A DNA stretch of 64,000 nt from Leeuwenhoekiella aequorea (lineage in GTDB: Bacteria; Bacteroidota; Bacteroidia; Flavobacteriales; Flavobacteriaceae). Positions within the stretch are counted from its first letter, which is position 1. Each line of letters opens with the position of its first letter. This document shows positions 17,358 through 25,601 of the stretch, piece by piece. Where the stretch lies: NCBI RefSeq assembly GCF_004104375.1, contig NZ_QOVM01000003.1, positions 372,001-436,000 on the forward strand, given 5' to 3'. Made by a program: the position numbers and the translations under genes. The notes under the pieces are model-generated. The model saw nothing but the letters and a program-made list of their open reading frames with translations. It searched no databases and was not told where the DNA came from.

Positions 17358-17543
17358 ATGTCTCAAAATCGAAGAAAGAGAAGGCAGAGAAAAAAGGATG
17401 AAAGACCTGTAGAAAGTACCATAACGAAGAAAGACAGACTGTATGGCATCTTAGCACTTGCCGGAATCTTTACTGTAGTACTTATTTTTTATTTCTTTGA
17501 AGCCATTTTTTATTTCTTTTACCTGCTCTTTTCGAATAAATAA
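17358..17543 (+). CDS. Small basic single-TM protein, copy 1
   Basis: This 61-residue protein has a strongly basic N-terminus (MSQNRRKRRQRKKDERP), then TKKDRL and one aromatic-rich TM (about residues 33-58). A diverged relative with the same layout lies at 17735-17890. It follows the zntA gene by 33 bp. It may be a membrane accessory of the ATPase or of the FTR1 permease downstream (inference). No family is recognised. Confidence 0.55.
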   Translation: MSQNRRKRRQRKKDERPVESTITKKDRLYGILALAGIFTVVLIFYFFEAIFYFFYLLFSNK

Positions 17544-17622
17544 AGTTGAAATAATGAATAAAAGTTAAAGGCTTTTAATTTATCTAATAATAGTGGGAGT
17601 TGAAAATTTAATGTTTAACTAA

Positions 17623-17727
17623 ATGATTTCTTTAGATGATATCGTATTCCATTTAAGGATAGAAAGTTTGCATTATTCAGGGGACTGTCTCTTTTGCAAG
17701 GTAAACCGTGTCTTGAAATGCTTGTAA
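17623..17727 (+). CDS. Possible 34-residue Cys-containing peptide
   Basis: A short frame encodes MISLDDIVFHLRIESLHYSG followed by DCLFCKVNRVLKCL. It lies between the two small membrane-protein genes. CxxC plus a third Cys near the end is suggestive of metal binding, but there is no clear ribosome-binding site and Bacteroidota starts are hard to judge. Treat it as a possibility only. Confidence 0.2.
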   Translation: MISLDDIVFHLRIESLHYSGDCLFCKVNRVLKCL

Positions 17728-17734
17728 TTAAATT

Positions 17735-17890
17735 ATGTCGTTAAACCGAAGGATAAGAAGAAGGGAGAAAAGGTCTAAGAGTAAAATAACCAAAAGAGAT
17801 AAGTTATTGGCATCTATAGCCCTAATAGTAATTTTTATCGCAGCTATCCTCTTGTTCCATTTCTTTTTGAAAGATTTCGCACTAAAGTAA
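17735..17890 (+). CDS. Small basic single-TM protein, copy 2
   Basis: This 51-residue protein starts MSLNRRIRRREKRSKSKITK and continues with a TKRDKL-like step into one TM (about residues 27-45). It aligns with the protein at 17358-17543 (MS.NRR.RRR then K.TK.D.L), so the two are probably duplicated genes. It lies just before the palindrome and start of the FTR1 gene. Function is unknown. Confidence 0.5.
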   Translation: MSLNRRIRRREKRSKSKITKRDKLLASIALIVIFIAAILLFHFFLKDFALK

Positions 17891-17950
17891 CTCAGTGAGA
17901 ATTTTTTAACCACTCTTTTTCGAATGGATCGATTTTTAAGTGTATTTTTG

Positions 17951-17973
17951 TTTTTATTTAGTCTAAATAAAAA
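17951..17973. promoter_or_regulatory. Palindromic operator before FTR1 gene
   Basis: TTTTTATTTA and TAAATAAAAA form a perfect 10-bp inverted repeat around the 3-nt centre GTC, 24 bp before the FTR1 start. The core TTTAGTCTAAA resembles DtxR/MntR/IdeR-type sites (TTTAGG.TAAA-like), while AT-rich dyads are also used by Fur. Iron-dependent repression is therefore likely; the cognate regulator is not certain. Confidence 0.6.
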
Positions 17974-17997
17974 TAGTGATTATTATAAAAGATTTTT

Positions 17998-19953
17998 ATG
18001 TTACAACACAAGCGTTATTTATACAATTTTATAGTGGGTCTCATTGCTCTATTGAGTTATTCAAACATCTATGCTACGACGATAAAAGACGAATCCAACA
18101 TTCAGACTATAATCCATTTATTGGATTATCTCTCAAAAGATTATCCCGCAGCAGTTAAAAATGGGGTTATAATAGATGAAGGTGAATATCTTGAAATGAA
18201 AGAATTTAGTGAAACCATCCTCTCTCTAAGCAAGAAACTTGAGCTCACTAAAAAGCAGGCGAATCAAATACAGAGGAATTTGATGGATTTGAGAGCAAAT
18301 GTACTAAACAAGGTTTCCCATCAAAAAATAAAAGCTGTCACTTCAAAAGTCAAGTGGGCTATTATCAATTTTACGGAATTTGAAATTAGCCCACTTAATT
18401 GGCCAAATATTGATAATGGACAGAAGCTATTCCTGAACAATTGCATACAATGTCACGGAGCAAGCGGCAATGGAAAGGGCAAACTGGCGGTGGGTTTAAA
18501 TCCAGCACCCACAAATTTTTTGAACGATACCGTTATGCGTGAGGTGTCCCCGTTCCAGGCCTACAATACTATTAAACTTGGCGTAGAAGGTACTGCAATG
18601 CAAAGTTTCGGTATGTTGAGCGATAAAGAAGTATGGGATCTTTCCTTTTATATCAAATCCCTGAGGTTTAATGCCTCTTCTGCGGATTCGCTTGAGCTAA
18701 AGGAAATATTTGACAAAGTCTCTAATGAAGTTTCCTTAAAAGATGTGGCTACTCTATCCGATAAGGAATTGATTCAAAAGTTGGGTTACGAAGATTCCGT
18801 TACTTATAAAAAATTGAAAGCTATAAGAATTTTTTCTCTTCACGAGACCTCGACCGAAAATAGTCTTGTTGTTGCAAGAAATTACCTGAACACTGTTCTG
18901 TTAGATTATAAGGAGGGCAATAAAAAATCGGCACGTCAAAATGCCTTAAATGCGTATCTCGAAGGTATTGAACCAGTGGAGGTACGCTTGAAAGCCAACG
19001 ACCCAGAATTTACCTCACAACTAGAGCAGCAAATGATGGCGGTTAGACAAGCTATAGAGAGCTCTAAAAGCATCTCCACCGTACAAGCTGAAATCGCTGA
19101 TGCGCTATCAATGATAGACCGTGCAGACCAATTGATGAGGGATACGAAGCTCAACTATTGGCTTTCTTTTTTCTTGGCAGCATCTATTATGTTGCGCGAG
19201 GGGCTTGAAGCATTCCTTATCATTGCCCTGATTCTGGCTTTAATAAAAACTTCTGGCACAAAAAAAGCACTTCCGTACGTACACGGAGGGTGGATTATGG
19301 CCATTTTAACAGGTATTGCAGGATGGTTCCTTTCAGATTGGATAATAGGTATTAGTGGTAAGAACCGTGAGATTATGGAGGGATTAATTTCTTTAATAGC
19401 GGTAATAGTGTTGGCATTTGTTGGGTTTTGGTTGCATAATCATTCCCATTCAAAAAAGTGGAAAGAATTTATAGAAAAAAAGATAGGCAAACAACTAAGA
19501 GGGGAGAAAATGTTAGGATTGGCCGTATTTTCTTTTATGGTAGTATTTAGGGAAGCCTTTGAATCCATCCTTTTTTTACAGGCCATTAGCTTAGAGACCA
19601 AAACTGGCGATGGGTCTTCCATAGGTTTGGGCGTAATTGCTGCTTTTACACTGATAGCATTGCTTGCCGTTATTTTTGTAAAATATTCCAAAAGAATTCC
19701 AGTAAGGCAACTTTTTAGATACTCATCTTGGGTAATAACCTTACTTGCGATAATCTTGATTGGGAAAGGGGTTCACGCCGTCCAAGAGGCAGGCTGGGTA
19801 TCAGTCACTAGTTTCCCTATTTCCCTTAAGATAGATTGGTTGGGCGTGTATCCTACAAATGAAACTCTAATGGCACAAGTGGTCTTGTTAGGGTTTCTTT
19901 TACTGTTGTATTATGTTAGCAATCATAGAAATAAGGCTATTCAAGTTAAATAA
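17998..19953 (+). CDS. FTR1-family iron permease fused to cytochrome c
   Basis: This 651-residue protein starts with a signal peptide (to about residue 27), then a helical region. A cytochrome c domain carries CIQCH (Cys149, Cys152, His153) with a later Met-containing AMQSFGMLS axial-ligand region. The C-terminal half is an FTR1-type permease with seven or so TMs and the two REXXE iron motifs, REGLE (Arg400) and REAFE (Arg518). It probably couples oxidation of ferrous iron at the heme domain to ferric import, although uptake or other metal roles are possible. A palindromic operator lies upstream. Confidence 0.85.
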   Translation: MLQHKRYLYNFIVGLIALLSYSNIYATTIKDESNIQTIIHLLDYLSKDYPAAVKNGVIIDEGEYLEMKEFSETILSLSKKLELTKKQANQIQRNLMDLRANVLNKVSHQKIKAVTSKVKWAIINFTEFEISPLNWPNIDNGQKLFLNNCIQCHGASGNGKGKLAVGLNPAPTNFLNDTVMREVSPFQAYNTIKLGVEGTAMQSFGMLSDKEVWDLSFYIKSLRFNASSADSLELKEIFDKVSNEVSLKDVATLSDKELIQKLGYEDSVTYKKLKAIRIFSLHETSTENSLVVARNYLNTVLLDYKEGNKKSARQNALNAYLEGIEPVEVRLKANDPEFTSQLEQQMMAVRQAIESSKSISTVQAEIADALSMIDRADQLMRDTKLNYWLSFFLAASIMLREGLEAFLIIALILALIKTSGTKKALPYVHGGWIMAILTGIAGWFLSDWIIGISGKNREIMEGLISLIAVIVLAFVGFWLHNHSHSKKWKEFIEKKIGKQLRGEKMLGLAVFSFMVVFREAFESILFLQAISLETKTGDGSSIGLGVIAAFTLIALLAVIFVKYSKRIPVRQLFRYSSWVITLLAIILIGKGVHAVQEAGWVSVTSFPISLKIDWLGVYPTNETLMAQVVLLGFLLLLYYVSNHRNKAIQVK

Positions 19954-20091
19954 GAGATGCGTAGACTTGAGTTCCTCAAACTTTTACAGGCTTGAATATA
20001 ATGTAATAATAAACCTAACGAATTAAAAAGCCTAATAATGGTAATAAAGTAACATTTATAGAGCGTGTATTTTAACTAGTCTCTCTTTATG

Positions 20092-20111
20092 ACACCAAAT
20101 GATTTAGGTGT
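20092..20111 (+). terminator. Weak terminator-like hairpin after FTR1
   Basis: ACACC (20092-20096) and GGTGT (20107-20111) form a short stem followed by TTTTG. It is the only terminator-like structure between the FTR1 gene and the RteC gene (19954-20191), a 238-bp stretch with no evident gene. Confidence 0.3.
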
Positions 20112-20191
20112 TTTGTATTAAGTCGTATTGGAAACGATGTTAAGATGCAAAATGCGATTTCTTAAACCCCAAAATTACAGTTGTCAATAAT

Positions 20192-21082
20192 GTGGGTTTT
20201 ATTTTATTATCATTTAAACCCAGATTAAATTTGGAAAAAGATTTACTTAAAATAATAGAAGATTTCAAAAATGAAATATTAGAAATAGAGGAGTCCAACG
20301 TTAATGATTTCAATGTAGTTGAAAAGGGAATTACAATCTCAAGGAAATATTTACAAAAACTTCGGCTATGTATTAGAGATAATAATTTCAAAAATAAAGA
20401 AAATGAAATAACATTTTTCAAAAAGCACAAGCCGTATGTTTATAGCAGGTTGAAATTCTATGCTAAACTGTATAATTTTTTGATTAATCGCCCGGCGGGA
20501 ACGATTCAATCTCAACAGATCTTTATAGACGAAGAAATTCAAAAACTTCAAGAAAGTAATCGCCGGAATATCGACTTTATTAAATATTACCGGGAGGAAT
20601 CTACGGTTTTAGATGAATTTTACTTTATAAGAGGTAAAGATAAAATTAGTCTGGTTTCGGACACTTCCCATTTCTATACTGATGCTGAATTTTCTACAAG
20701 TCACGATAACGCAATTGCTAAAATTATGGCCTATGACCTCTTAATAAATCACTACGTTCAGGAATTAAGTTATTTAAGAGATCAGTCCTACGGTATTTCA
20801 AATAAACTAAACACTTTAGCCAATGGTGAGCGCCTTGGCTGGACGGCTTCAAAAACTGACCTGATTGAATTGATTTATGCCTTACAGGCTTCTGGAGCGA
20901 TAAAAAGCGGTACAGCTGGTATTAAAGAAATGGCTTCAGCTTGTGAAGATATTTTTGAACTTAATCTTGGTAACGTTTATAGAACTTTTCTCGAAATAAG
21001 AGAACGGAAAATCGACCAAACCAAGTTTATTGATAGACTAAAAGCAACACTTTTAAGGCGAATGGAAGAAACGGACGGTTGA
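20192..21082 (+). CDS. rteC: RteC-family regulator
   Basis: This 296-residue protein has the RteC C-terminal signature LGWTASKTDLIELIYALQAS, then ASGAIKSG and LGNVYRTFLEIRERK, ending RLKATLLRRMEE. RteC controls excision of CTnDOT-type elements, acting as a DNA-binding activator or regulator. The N-terminal half is charged and mostly helical. The only start codon that fits the frame is GTG at 20192, since a stop lies upstream at 20141; a downstream non-ATG start is possible. It lies between cargo and the HTH/replication genes, as in other Bacteroidota ICEs. Confidence 0.85.
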   Translation: MGFILLSFKPRLNLEKDLLKIIEDFKNEILEIEESNVNDFNVVEKGITISRKYLQKLRLCIRDNNFKNKENEITFFKKHKPYVYSRLKFYAKLYNFLINRPAGTIQSQQIFIDEEIQKLQESNRRNIDFIKYYREESTVLDEFYFIRGKDKISLVSDTSHFYTDAEFSTSHDNAIAKIMAYDLLINHYVQELSYLRDQSYGISNKLNTLANGERLGWTASKTDLIELIYALQASGAIKSGTAGIKEMASACEDIFELNLGNVYRTFLEIRERKIDQTKFIDRLKATLLRRMEETDG

Positions 21083-21113
21083 TATTTTCATTTTTAAAAA
21101 TGTTAAATTTCTT

Positions 21114-21257
21114 CCCAAGTTGGGTCTTACTTGTGAAAAAATAAAATTAATTTTATCTATTATCATTTGGCATAGATGATTTAAAGTGACACCTCTAAAT
21201 CAAACCAATTTAAACCATTGAAAATGAGCAAATAAAAACACCCTACTTGGGTACAAC
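21114..21257. other. Non-coding region with TTGGG/TACAAC motifs
   Basis: The 293 bp between RteC and the HTH gene contain no gene. CCCAAGTTGGG (21114-21124) is a palindrome. CTTGGGTACAAC (21246-21257) is the exact reverse complement of GTTGTACCCAAG found next to the tRNA at 59709-59720. A shared 12-mer at the element's edge and beside its excision regulators suggests a recombinase or Xis binding motif, but chance or another role is not excluded. Confidence 0.4.
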
Positions 21258-21315
21258 TTGGGATTAAAATCCAATAAACCATCCCAAATTTGTAGAACGA
21301 AAGTCAAATCAGGTC

Positions 21316-21355
21316 AGGGACTATCAAATTAGTTGAAATCGATACGATAGTCCCT
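21316..21355. promoter_or_regulatory. 10-bp inverted repeat before HTH gene
   Basis: AGGGACTATC (21316-21325) pairs perfectly with GATAGTCCCT (21346-21355) across a 20-nt loop, followed by TTCTTTAAAA, 20 bp before the ATG at 21376. It could be a terminator for upstream transcription or an operator/attenuator for the excisionase-like gene. Confidence 0.5.
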
Positions 21356-21375
21356 TTCTTTAAAACCGTTCTATT

Positions 21376-21660
21376 ATGCCAGCAAATATTATTACCACCG
21401 ACGACCTTCGAGAATTTAAAATGGAATTGCTCGATGACATCAAGAATCTTCTATCTAAACAAGCAACTGGAAAACTCAAGAAATATTTAAAATCTTCCGA
21501 GGTAATGGACTTGCTTCAAGTTAGTCCAGGCACTTTACAGAATCTTCGTATCAATGGTACGCTACCTTACACAAAAGTGGGTGGCATTATCTATTACGAT
21601 ACAGAGGAAATTCAAAAAGTAATGGACGCCAACCGTGTGGATCATAGTTTAAATTCTTAA
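21376..21660 (+). CDS. Excisionase-like helix-turn-helix protein
   Basis: This 94-residue protein has a charged N-terminal helix (about 1-35) and a MerR/excisionase-type winged HTH at about residues 36-90 (KYLKSSEVMDLLQVSPGTLQ, then NLRINGTLPYTKVGGIIYY). Such proteins in Bacteroidota ICEs act as recombination directionality factors or as regulators of the adjacent replication genes. It is followed by the next gene after 2 bp, which indicates one operon. Confidence 0.75.
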   Translation: MPANIITTDDLREFKMELLDDIKNLLSKQATGKLKKYLKSSEVMDLLQVSPGTLQNLRINGTLPYTKVGGIIYYDTEEIQKVMDANRVDHSLNS

Positions 21661-21662
21661 CG

Positions 21663-22415
21663 ATGAACTATATAAAGCTACTTAATGCGGCTTTTGAAAA
21701 GTTCTATTTTGATGACCGCCTAAATCCTACCCATATAAGCTTATATATGGCGCTGTTCCAAGAATGGAACAGCTCAAGGTTTGCAGATGAACTATATGTA
21801 AACCGTAGGGATTTGATGCGTTGTGCCAAAATAGGTTCAAAATCTACCTATCATCGGTGCATAACGGAATTAGATTCTTGGCTCTATTTGAGCTATTTCC
21901 CTTCCAACAATCCGTACAAAGGCAGCAAAATAAAGATGGCCATTATCGGGACAAGTGATGAACCTGTTGTGGGACAGTACAATCCCACATTAGAACAACT
22001 TGCGGAACACTACCATCCCATACGTGAACCAGTTGTGGGACAGCACCGTCCCAATAACGGACAAGTAGTGAACCAACACCGTCCCATAGGTGGACAAGCA
22101 TTGGTATCTACTATAAACAATAACAAACAAGAAAACAATATAAAACAGCCAAAGGGCTGGCAGGCCGTTTTCATTTTTTTTGAAGAAAAAGGTTTTGATG
22201 CTGATGAAGCAAAAAAATTCTTTGAGCATTACCAAACTCGTAATTGGCAAACCAGCGACGGAAAAGACATCCGAGATTGGCGTGCCGTAGCCATCAACTG
22301 GATGGACAGAACCGAAATATTCGACGAAGAAAAAAAACCAAACAAAAAACAAGCGTCCCAAATCAAGGACAACTTGCGAACCACTAAAAACAAAGATTAT
22401 GGACAACCCCTCTAA
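21663..22415 (+). CDS. Replication-initiator-like protein of the ICE
   Basis: This 250-residue protein has an N-terminal winged-helix-like region (residues 1-95: NPTHISLYMALFQEWNS, then RDLMRCAKIGSKSTYHRCI) typical of DnaD/replication-type proteins on Bacteroidota mobile elements. A linker with three VVGQ..P-type repeats (about 104-145) leads to a C-terminal helical domain (KGWQAVFIFFEEKGFDADEA). Gene order HTH, this protein, DnaC/IstB ATPase is a recurrent ICE module, probably for replication of the excised circle. It overlaps the next gene by 17 bp. The assignment rests on context and shape, not a catalytic motif. Confidence 0.6.
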   Translation: MNYIKLLNAAFEKFYFDDRLNPTHISLYMALFQEWNSSRFADELYVNRRDLMRCAKIGSKSTYHRCITELDSWLYLSYFPSNNPYKGSKIKMAIIGTSDEPVVGQYNPTLEQLAEHYHPIREPVVGQHRPNNGQVVNQHRPIGGQALVSTINNNKQENNIKQPKGWQAVFIFFEEKGFDADEAKKFFEHYQTRNWQTSDGKDIRDWRAVAINWMDRTEIFDEEKKPNKKQASQIKDNLRTTKNKDYGQPL

Positions 22416-23061
22416 AATAACCGAAGGTGGCGTGGAATATTCGCTCGGAAAATTTGATGGTAAAAGTGTGATCTATGATTTTCCAAAAATCTTGATTTAC
22501 CTAAATGCCAAAGGCAAACTTTTGTTTGGCGAAAAGTTTAGGATATATGATGAAGACAAGGATATTTTGCTGAAGCTCTGTTCCTACTTCATCAAGGATA
22601 AAGACAACTGTGAGACTTATGGTATTGACATTGACAAAGGCATTCTACTTTCCGGACCCGTTGGCTGCGGCAAAACCAGTTTGATGAAATTGTTGCGCCA
22701 TTTGGTTCCACTACAAAGACCTTACGAAATGATTCCCTGCCGGAATGTAACCTTCAGTTTCAACCATCTTGGGTTTAAAACGGTTGAAGAGTATGGTAAT
22801 ACCAAATTTTACTGTTTTGATGATTTAGGTGTGGAACCATCTGGTAGATTCTACGGAAAGGATTTGAACGTAATGGGCGAAGTGCTCTTATCCCGATACG
22901 AGCTTTACTTACAAACCAAACACAAAATCAAGACGCACGCCACAACCAATCTCAATGCTGAAGAACTGGAAGAACGCTATGGTAATCGTGTGCGTAGCCG
23001 AATGCGAGAACTTTTTAATTTGATTGCTTTTGATACTAAAGCTGGGGATAAACGGAAGTGA
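22399..23061 (+). CDS. IstB/DnaC-like AAA+ ATPase
   Basis: This 220-residue AAA+ ATPase has Walker A GPVGCGKTS (about residue 87-95), Walker B FYCFDDLGVE, sensor ATTN and a C-terminal arginine region RVRSRMRELF. It resembles DnaC-type helicase loaders. It is translationally coupled (17-bp overlap) to the replication-initiator-like gene, which supports a role in loading a helicase during ICE replication. Confidence 0.8.
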   Translation: MDNPSKITEGGVEYSLGKFDGKSVIYDFPKILIYLNAKGKLLFGEKFRIYDEDKDILLKLCSYFIKDKDNCETYGIDIDKGILLSGPVGCGKTSLMKLLRHLVPLQRPYEMIPCRNVTFSFNHLGFKTVEEYGNTKFYCFDDLGVEPSGRFYGKDLNVMGEVLLSRYELYLQTKHKIKTHATTNLNAEELEERYGNRVRSRMRELFNLIAFDTKAGDKRK

Positions 23062-23078
23062 ATTTAAGGTATGGCTTT

Positions 23079-23285
23079 TTAACAACAATTTTTATTTTCT
23101 TGAATCGGCGGACAAGCCACAGTACCATAAGAACAGAATACACAACAATCCCCTTCTTTTGGTTTCAGAACAGTTTTGCAATTCTCACATTCATAAAAGA
23201 ATTGACAGGCGGTGGTTGGCATTTCTTCAGCCTTTTTGTGGCCGCATTCTGGACAGGTAATCGTAGATTTTAATTGAATCTTCAT
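23079..23285 (-). CDS. GDCCVFCSY-type Cys-rich metal protein
   Basis: This 68-residue soluble protein has an N-terminal zinc-ribbon-like part (CPECGH, then CENCK) and a C-terminal GDCCVFCSYGTVACPPIQ tail ending in Cys-Cys; there are ten cysteines in all. This family is regularly found with MerT-type proteins in Bacteroidota. It is probably a cytoplasmic metal-binding partner that accepts Hg or another soft metal from MerTP. Its ATG overlaps the stop of the MerTP gene (TAATG), indicating coupled translation. Confidence 0.85.
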   Translation of the reverse strand: MKIQLKSTITCPECGHKKAEEMPTTACQFFYECENCKTVLKPKEGDCCVFCSYGTVACPPIQENKNCC

Positions 23286-23887
23286 TATTCTATTATTTTG
23301 TACCCCGTGCTTTCTATAGCTTTTCGGATTGTGGGCAAATCGGTTTTGGTCTTGTCAAATTCCACTATGGTATTAGCATTTTCGTAGCTGGCTTTGATAG
23401 AAATAATTCCGTCCAATTTATTGACTTCGCTTTCTACGTGTGCCTCACAACCTGCACAGGTCATTCCAGCGACTTCAAAAGTCTGTTTTTTGATATTGGA
23501 TTGAGAGACATAGACGATATCCTTGGCGGGCTGTGCATAAAATAGATTGGAATAGTACGGGAAGGCCAGCATCAATGCGGCGAATAGTGTTACTATCAAT
23601 AAGAACCGTTTGGATTGCCAAAACGATGGTTTCGCATCATCTTCACAGGCGCAATCTATTTCTTCCTGTGTTTTCGGTCGTAGTTTCTGGTACCAGGCAA
23701 AGACCAAAACAATAATGGTCAAGCCGATAAGATAGGGTCTAAATGGCTCGACCCAAGAGAATGTAGATGCAATTCCGCTTGTTCCAGCAATTAATGCCAA
23801 GACAGGGGTTATACAACATATTGATGCTGCAACTGCGGTAAAAATGCCGGTATAGGCCGCGGTATTTGAAGTTTTATTCGGTGCCAT
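23285..23887 (-). CDS. merTP: MerTP-type mercuric transport fusion
   Basis: In this 200-residue fusion, residues 1-115 are a MerT-like three-TM protein with Cys24-Cys25 in the first TM (ICCITPVLA) and a Cys79/Cys81 pair in the cytoplasmic loop. Residues of about 134-200 are a MerP-like HMA domain with GMTCAGC (Cys144, Cys147). MerT and MerP normally hand Hg(II) from the periplasm to a cytoplasmic reductase. No reductase gene is seen in the window, so another metal or a host reductase may be involved. It follows the ArsR gene by 12 bp. Confidence 0.88.
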   Translation of the reverse strand: MAPNKTSNTAAYTGIFTAVAASICCITPVLALIAGTSGIASTFSWVEPFRPYLIGLTIIVLVFAWYQKLRPKTQEEIDCACEDDAKPSFWQSKRFLLIVTLFAALMLAFPYYSNLFYAQPAKDIVYVSQSNIKKQTFEVAGMTCAGCEAHVESEVNKLDGIISIKASYENANTIVEFDKTKTDLPTIRKAIESTGYKIIE

Positions 23888-23899
23888 AATGTAAACTTT

Positions 23900-24271
23900 C
23901 TAAGCTGTTTTCTTTCTTGCTGAAATTGAATTGAAAATTCCATTCAAAACATTGTCCTCACTCTTTACCAGCGAATAATACAATGTTTGCCCTTCACGTC
24001 TCGATGTAATAATTCCCGCATCCTTCATTTTACGGATATGTTGGGATACGGCAGGAACACTCATTTCAAGAATGTCAGCAATATCGCAAGGACACAGTTC
24101 ATTCTCTATGTTCAATAGAAATAGAATTTTCAGTCGTACCTCGCTTCCCGCAAGAGACAAAATTTTGCTTATTGCTTCTAAGCTACCTGAAGAATTCTCT
24201 ATGGTTTCCTTACATCTCGATATTTGCTTCTTGTCTGCTTCGTTCCGTGTACAGGTTATTTCCAAGCTCAT
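23900..24271 (-). CDS. ArsR/SmtB-family metalloregulator
   Basis: This 123-residue winged-helix repressor has the metal motif ELCPCDIADIL (about residues 56-66, replacing the ELCVCDL of ArsR/CadC) followed by the recognition helix MSVPAVSQHIRKM and the wing ITSRREGQTLYYSL. An additional N-terminal Cys pair (Cys7, Cys19) may join the metal site. It heads the merTP operon and most likely represses it, binding the dyad at 24315-24334. Confidence 0.88.
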   Translation of the reverse strand: MSLEITCTRNEADKKQISRCKETIENSSGSLEAISKILSLAGSEVRLKILFLLNIENELCPCDIADILEMSVPAVSQHIRKMKDAGIITSRREGQTLYYSLVKSEDNVLNGIFNSISARKKTA

Positions 24272-24293
24272 CTTTTTTGATTTAAAGTGGCCA

Positions 24294-24334
24294 CAAATAT
24301 ATCATTATTATATTATTTAAGCAAATACTTAAAT
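24294..24334 (-). promoter_or_regulatory. arsR-merTP promoter and operator
   Basis: Read on the minus strand, TTTG (24325-24322) is followed after 20 nt by TATATTTG (24301-24294), matching the Bacteroidota -33/-7 consensus. The dyad ATTTAAG (24315-24321) / CTTAAAT (24328-24334) overlaps the -33 element, as expected for repression by the ArsR protein made from this promoter. Confidence 0.7.
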
Positions 24335-24482
24335 ACACTATTGAATAAATTGTTTTTTATAATGTGTAGATAATAAACTTAGGTAATCTAACTTCTAAAG
24401 GATTTATACAGCAAAATTATTTCTGAAATAAACTGCTCTACTATAGCCTTCAAGCTCTTTGTTAACTCTAAAAAAATATCTT

Positions 24483-25124
24483 TCATAATTTTATGGATTT
24501 TTTAATGGATATTAATATTGATAGTGCGATGCGTTCAATATTGTTGTTATCTAAAATATAGCTTCCCTCATCCCAATTGGATAAAAAGCCCAATTCCAAT
24601 AGTATTGATGTGCAATACTCAACAGTTTCTCGAAGTACCTGAAAGTTCGCAAACTTCACACCTCTACTTTGATAGCCTATTGTTTCACAAAATACTTTTT
24701 CAATTTGATAACCAATGAAAACGGATTCTTTAGAATATTCCCCTTGTTTCTTTGAAGAATAAACCTCAATCCCGCTTGCTTCTGGATTATCAGAATGATT
24801 GCAATGCAAAGACACAAACAAATCAGCATTTAAGGCTTTGGCCAGCTTGGTTCTATCCTATAGCGAAATGAGCGTATCACTATACCTGGTCAAATAAATA
24901 TCCAAAGGCTTATCCATTTCATTATTTAGATTCAAAATGGCATTTGCAACATCCAAAACCACATCCTTTTCTTGGATGCCATTTATTCCGATTGCACCAG
25001 AATCTTTTCCACCGTGTCCAACATCAATCACAATTCTTTTTTGAGCAGTCGTTTCCTGTCCAAAAATGATGCACATTTTTAAGAGCAAAATCACAAAACT
25101 GACGTTTTTGAGCACTTTTTTCAT
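24483..25124 (-). pseudogene. N-acetylmuramoyl-L-alanine amidase with in-frame stop
   Basis: The reading frame encodes an amidase_3 type cell-wall hydrolase. It has a signal peptide (start at 25124), the Zn-ligand motif IDVGHGGKDSGAIG, then after the break SLHCNHSD and the catalytic Glu in LLELGFLSN. A single TAG codon at 24858-24860 (minus strand) splits it after DTLISL; the frame resumes with DRTKLAKALNAD without any shift. The catalytic His/Glu before and after the stop are both kept, so the lesion looks recent, or the stop is read through. ICEs often carry such hydrolases to open the wall for the transfer apparatus; it stands directly before the tra operon, on the opposite strand. Confidence 0.85.
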
Positions 25125-25313
25125 TTTCAATTTTTGGGTTATCAACAATTTACTTTCTAAAATCCATAGAATTTGATGCCAAATAATAACAAACGAATTC
25201 AAACTAAATCAAATAATATTTTATTCACAAATATTTGATAATCAGTTATTTATGAACAAATATATGTAAATTTCCAATAACGAAAACAACACAAAATTCT
25301 AAACTGTTACGCT

Positions 25314-25601
25314 ATGAAAAAATCAATTTATTTGGCAACTTTTTTGTCGTTGCTCTCAACATCACTTTTTGCTCAAATTGGGGGAATTGAAGATTCGGTC
25401 GATGATGTTTCAAACACCATCCGAACCATTTTTCCCATCATTTTAGGGGTTATTTTCCTAGTTGGTTTCCTATTTAATGCAGGACATTTCTTTGGGGAAA
25501 ATGCTGACCTCAAAAAAGGAATCACAAGGGTTCTCGTATTTGTTTTGATTGCAGGCGCAGTCGTAGGCATCTTCACTTACCTAATAGGAATCGTAGTATA
25601 A
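25314..25601 (+). CDS. traE: TraE-like conjugation protein (DUF4134 type)
   Basis: This 95-residue protein has a signal peptide (to about residue 20), a short polar stretch and two TMs, the layout of the TraE/VirB2-like pilin candidates that open Bacteroidota tra operons. It is followed directly by traF (stop at 25601, ATG at 25602). Position and topology support the call; there is no catalytic motif. The 110-bp AT-rich region upstream (25203-25313) must contain the tra promoter. Confidence 0.78.
   Translation: MKKSIYLATFLSLLSTSLFAQIGGIEDSVDDVSNTIRTIFPIILGVIFLVGFLFNAGHFFGENADLKKGITRVLVFVLIAGAVVGIFTYLIGIVV

Noticed and set aside
24858-24860. Programmed recoding (pyrrolysine or readthrough) of the TAG in the amidase
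   Set aside because: No downstream recoding element or pyrrolysine machinery is visible; a nonsense mutation is the simpler explanation.
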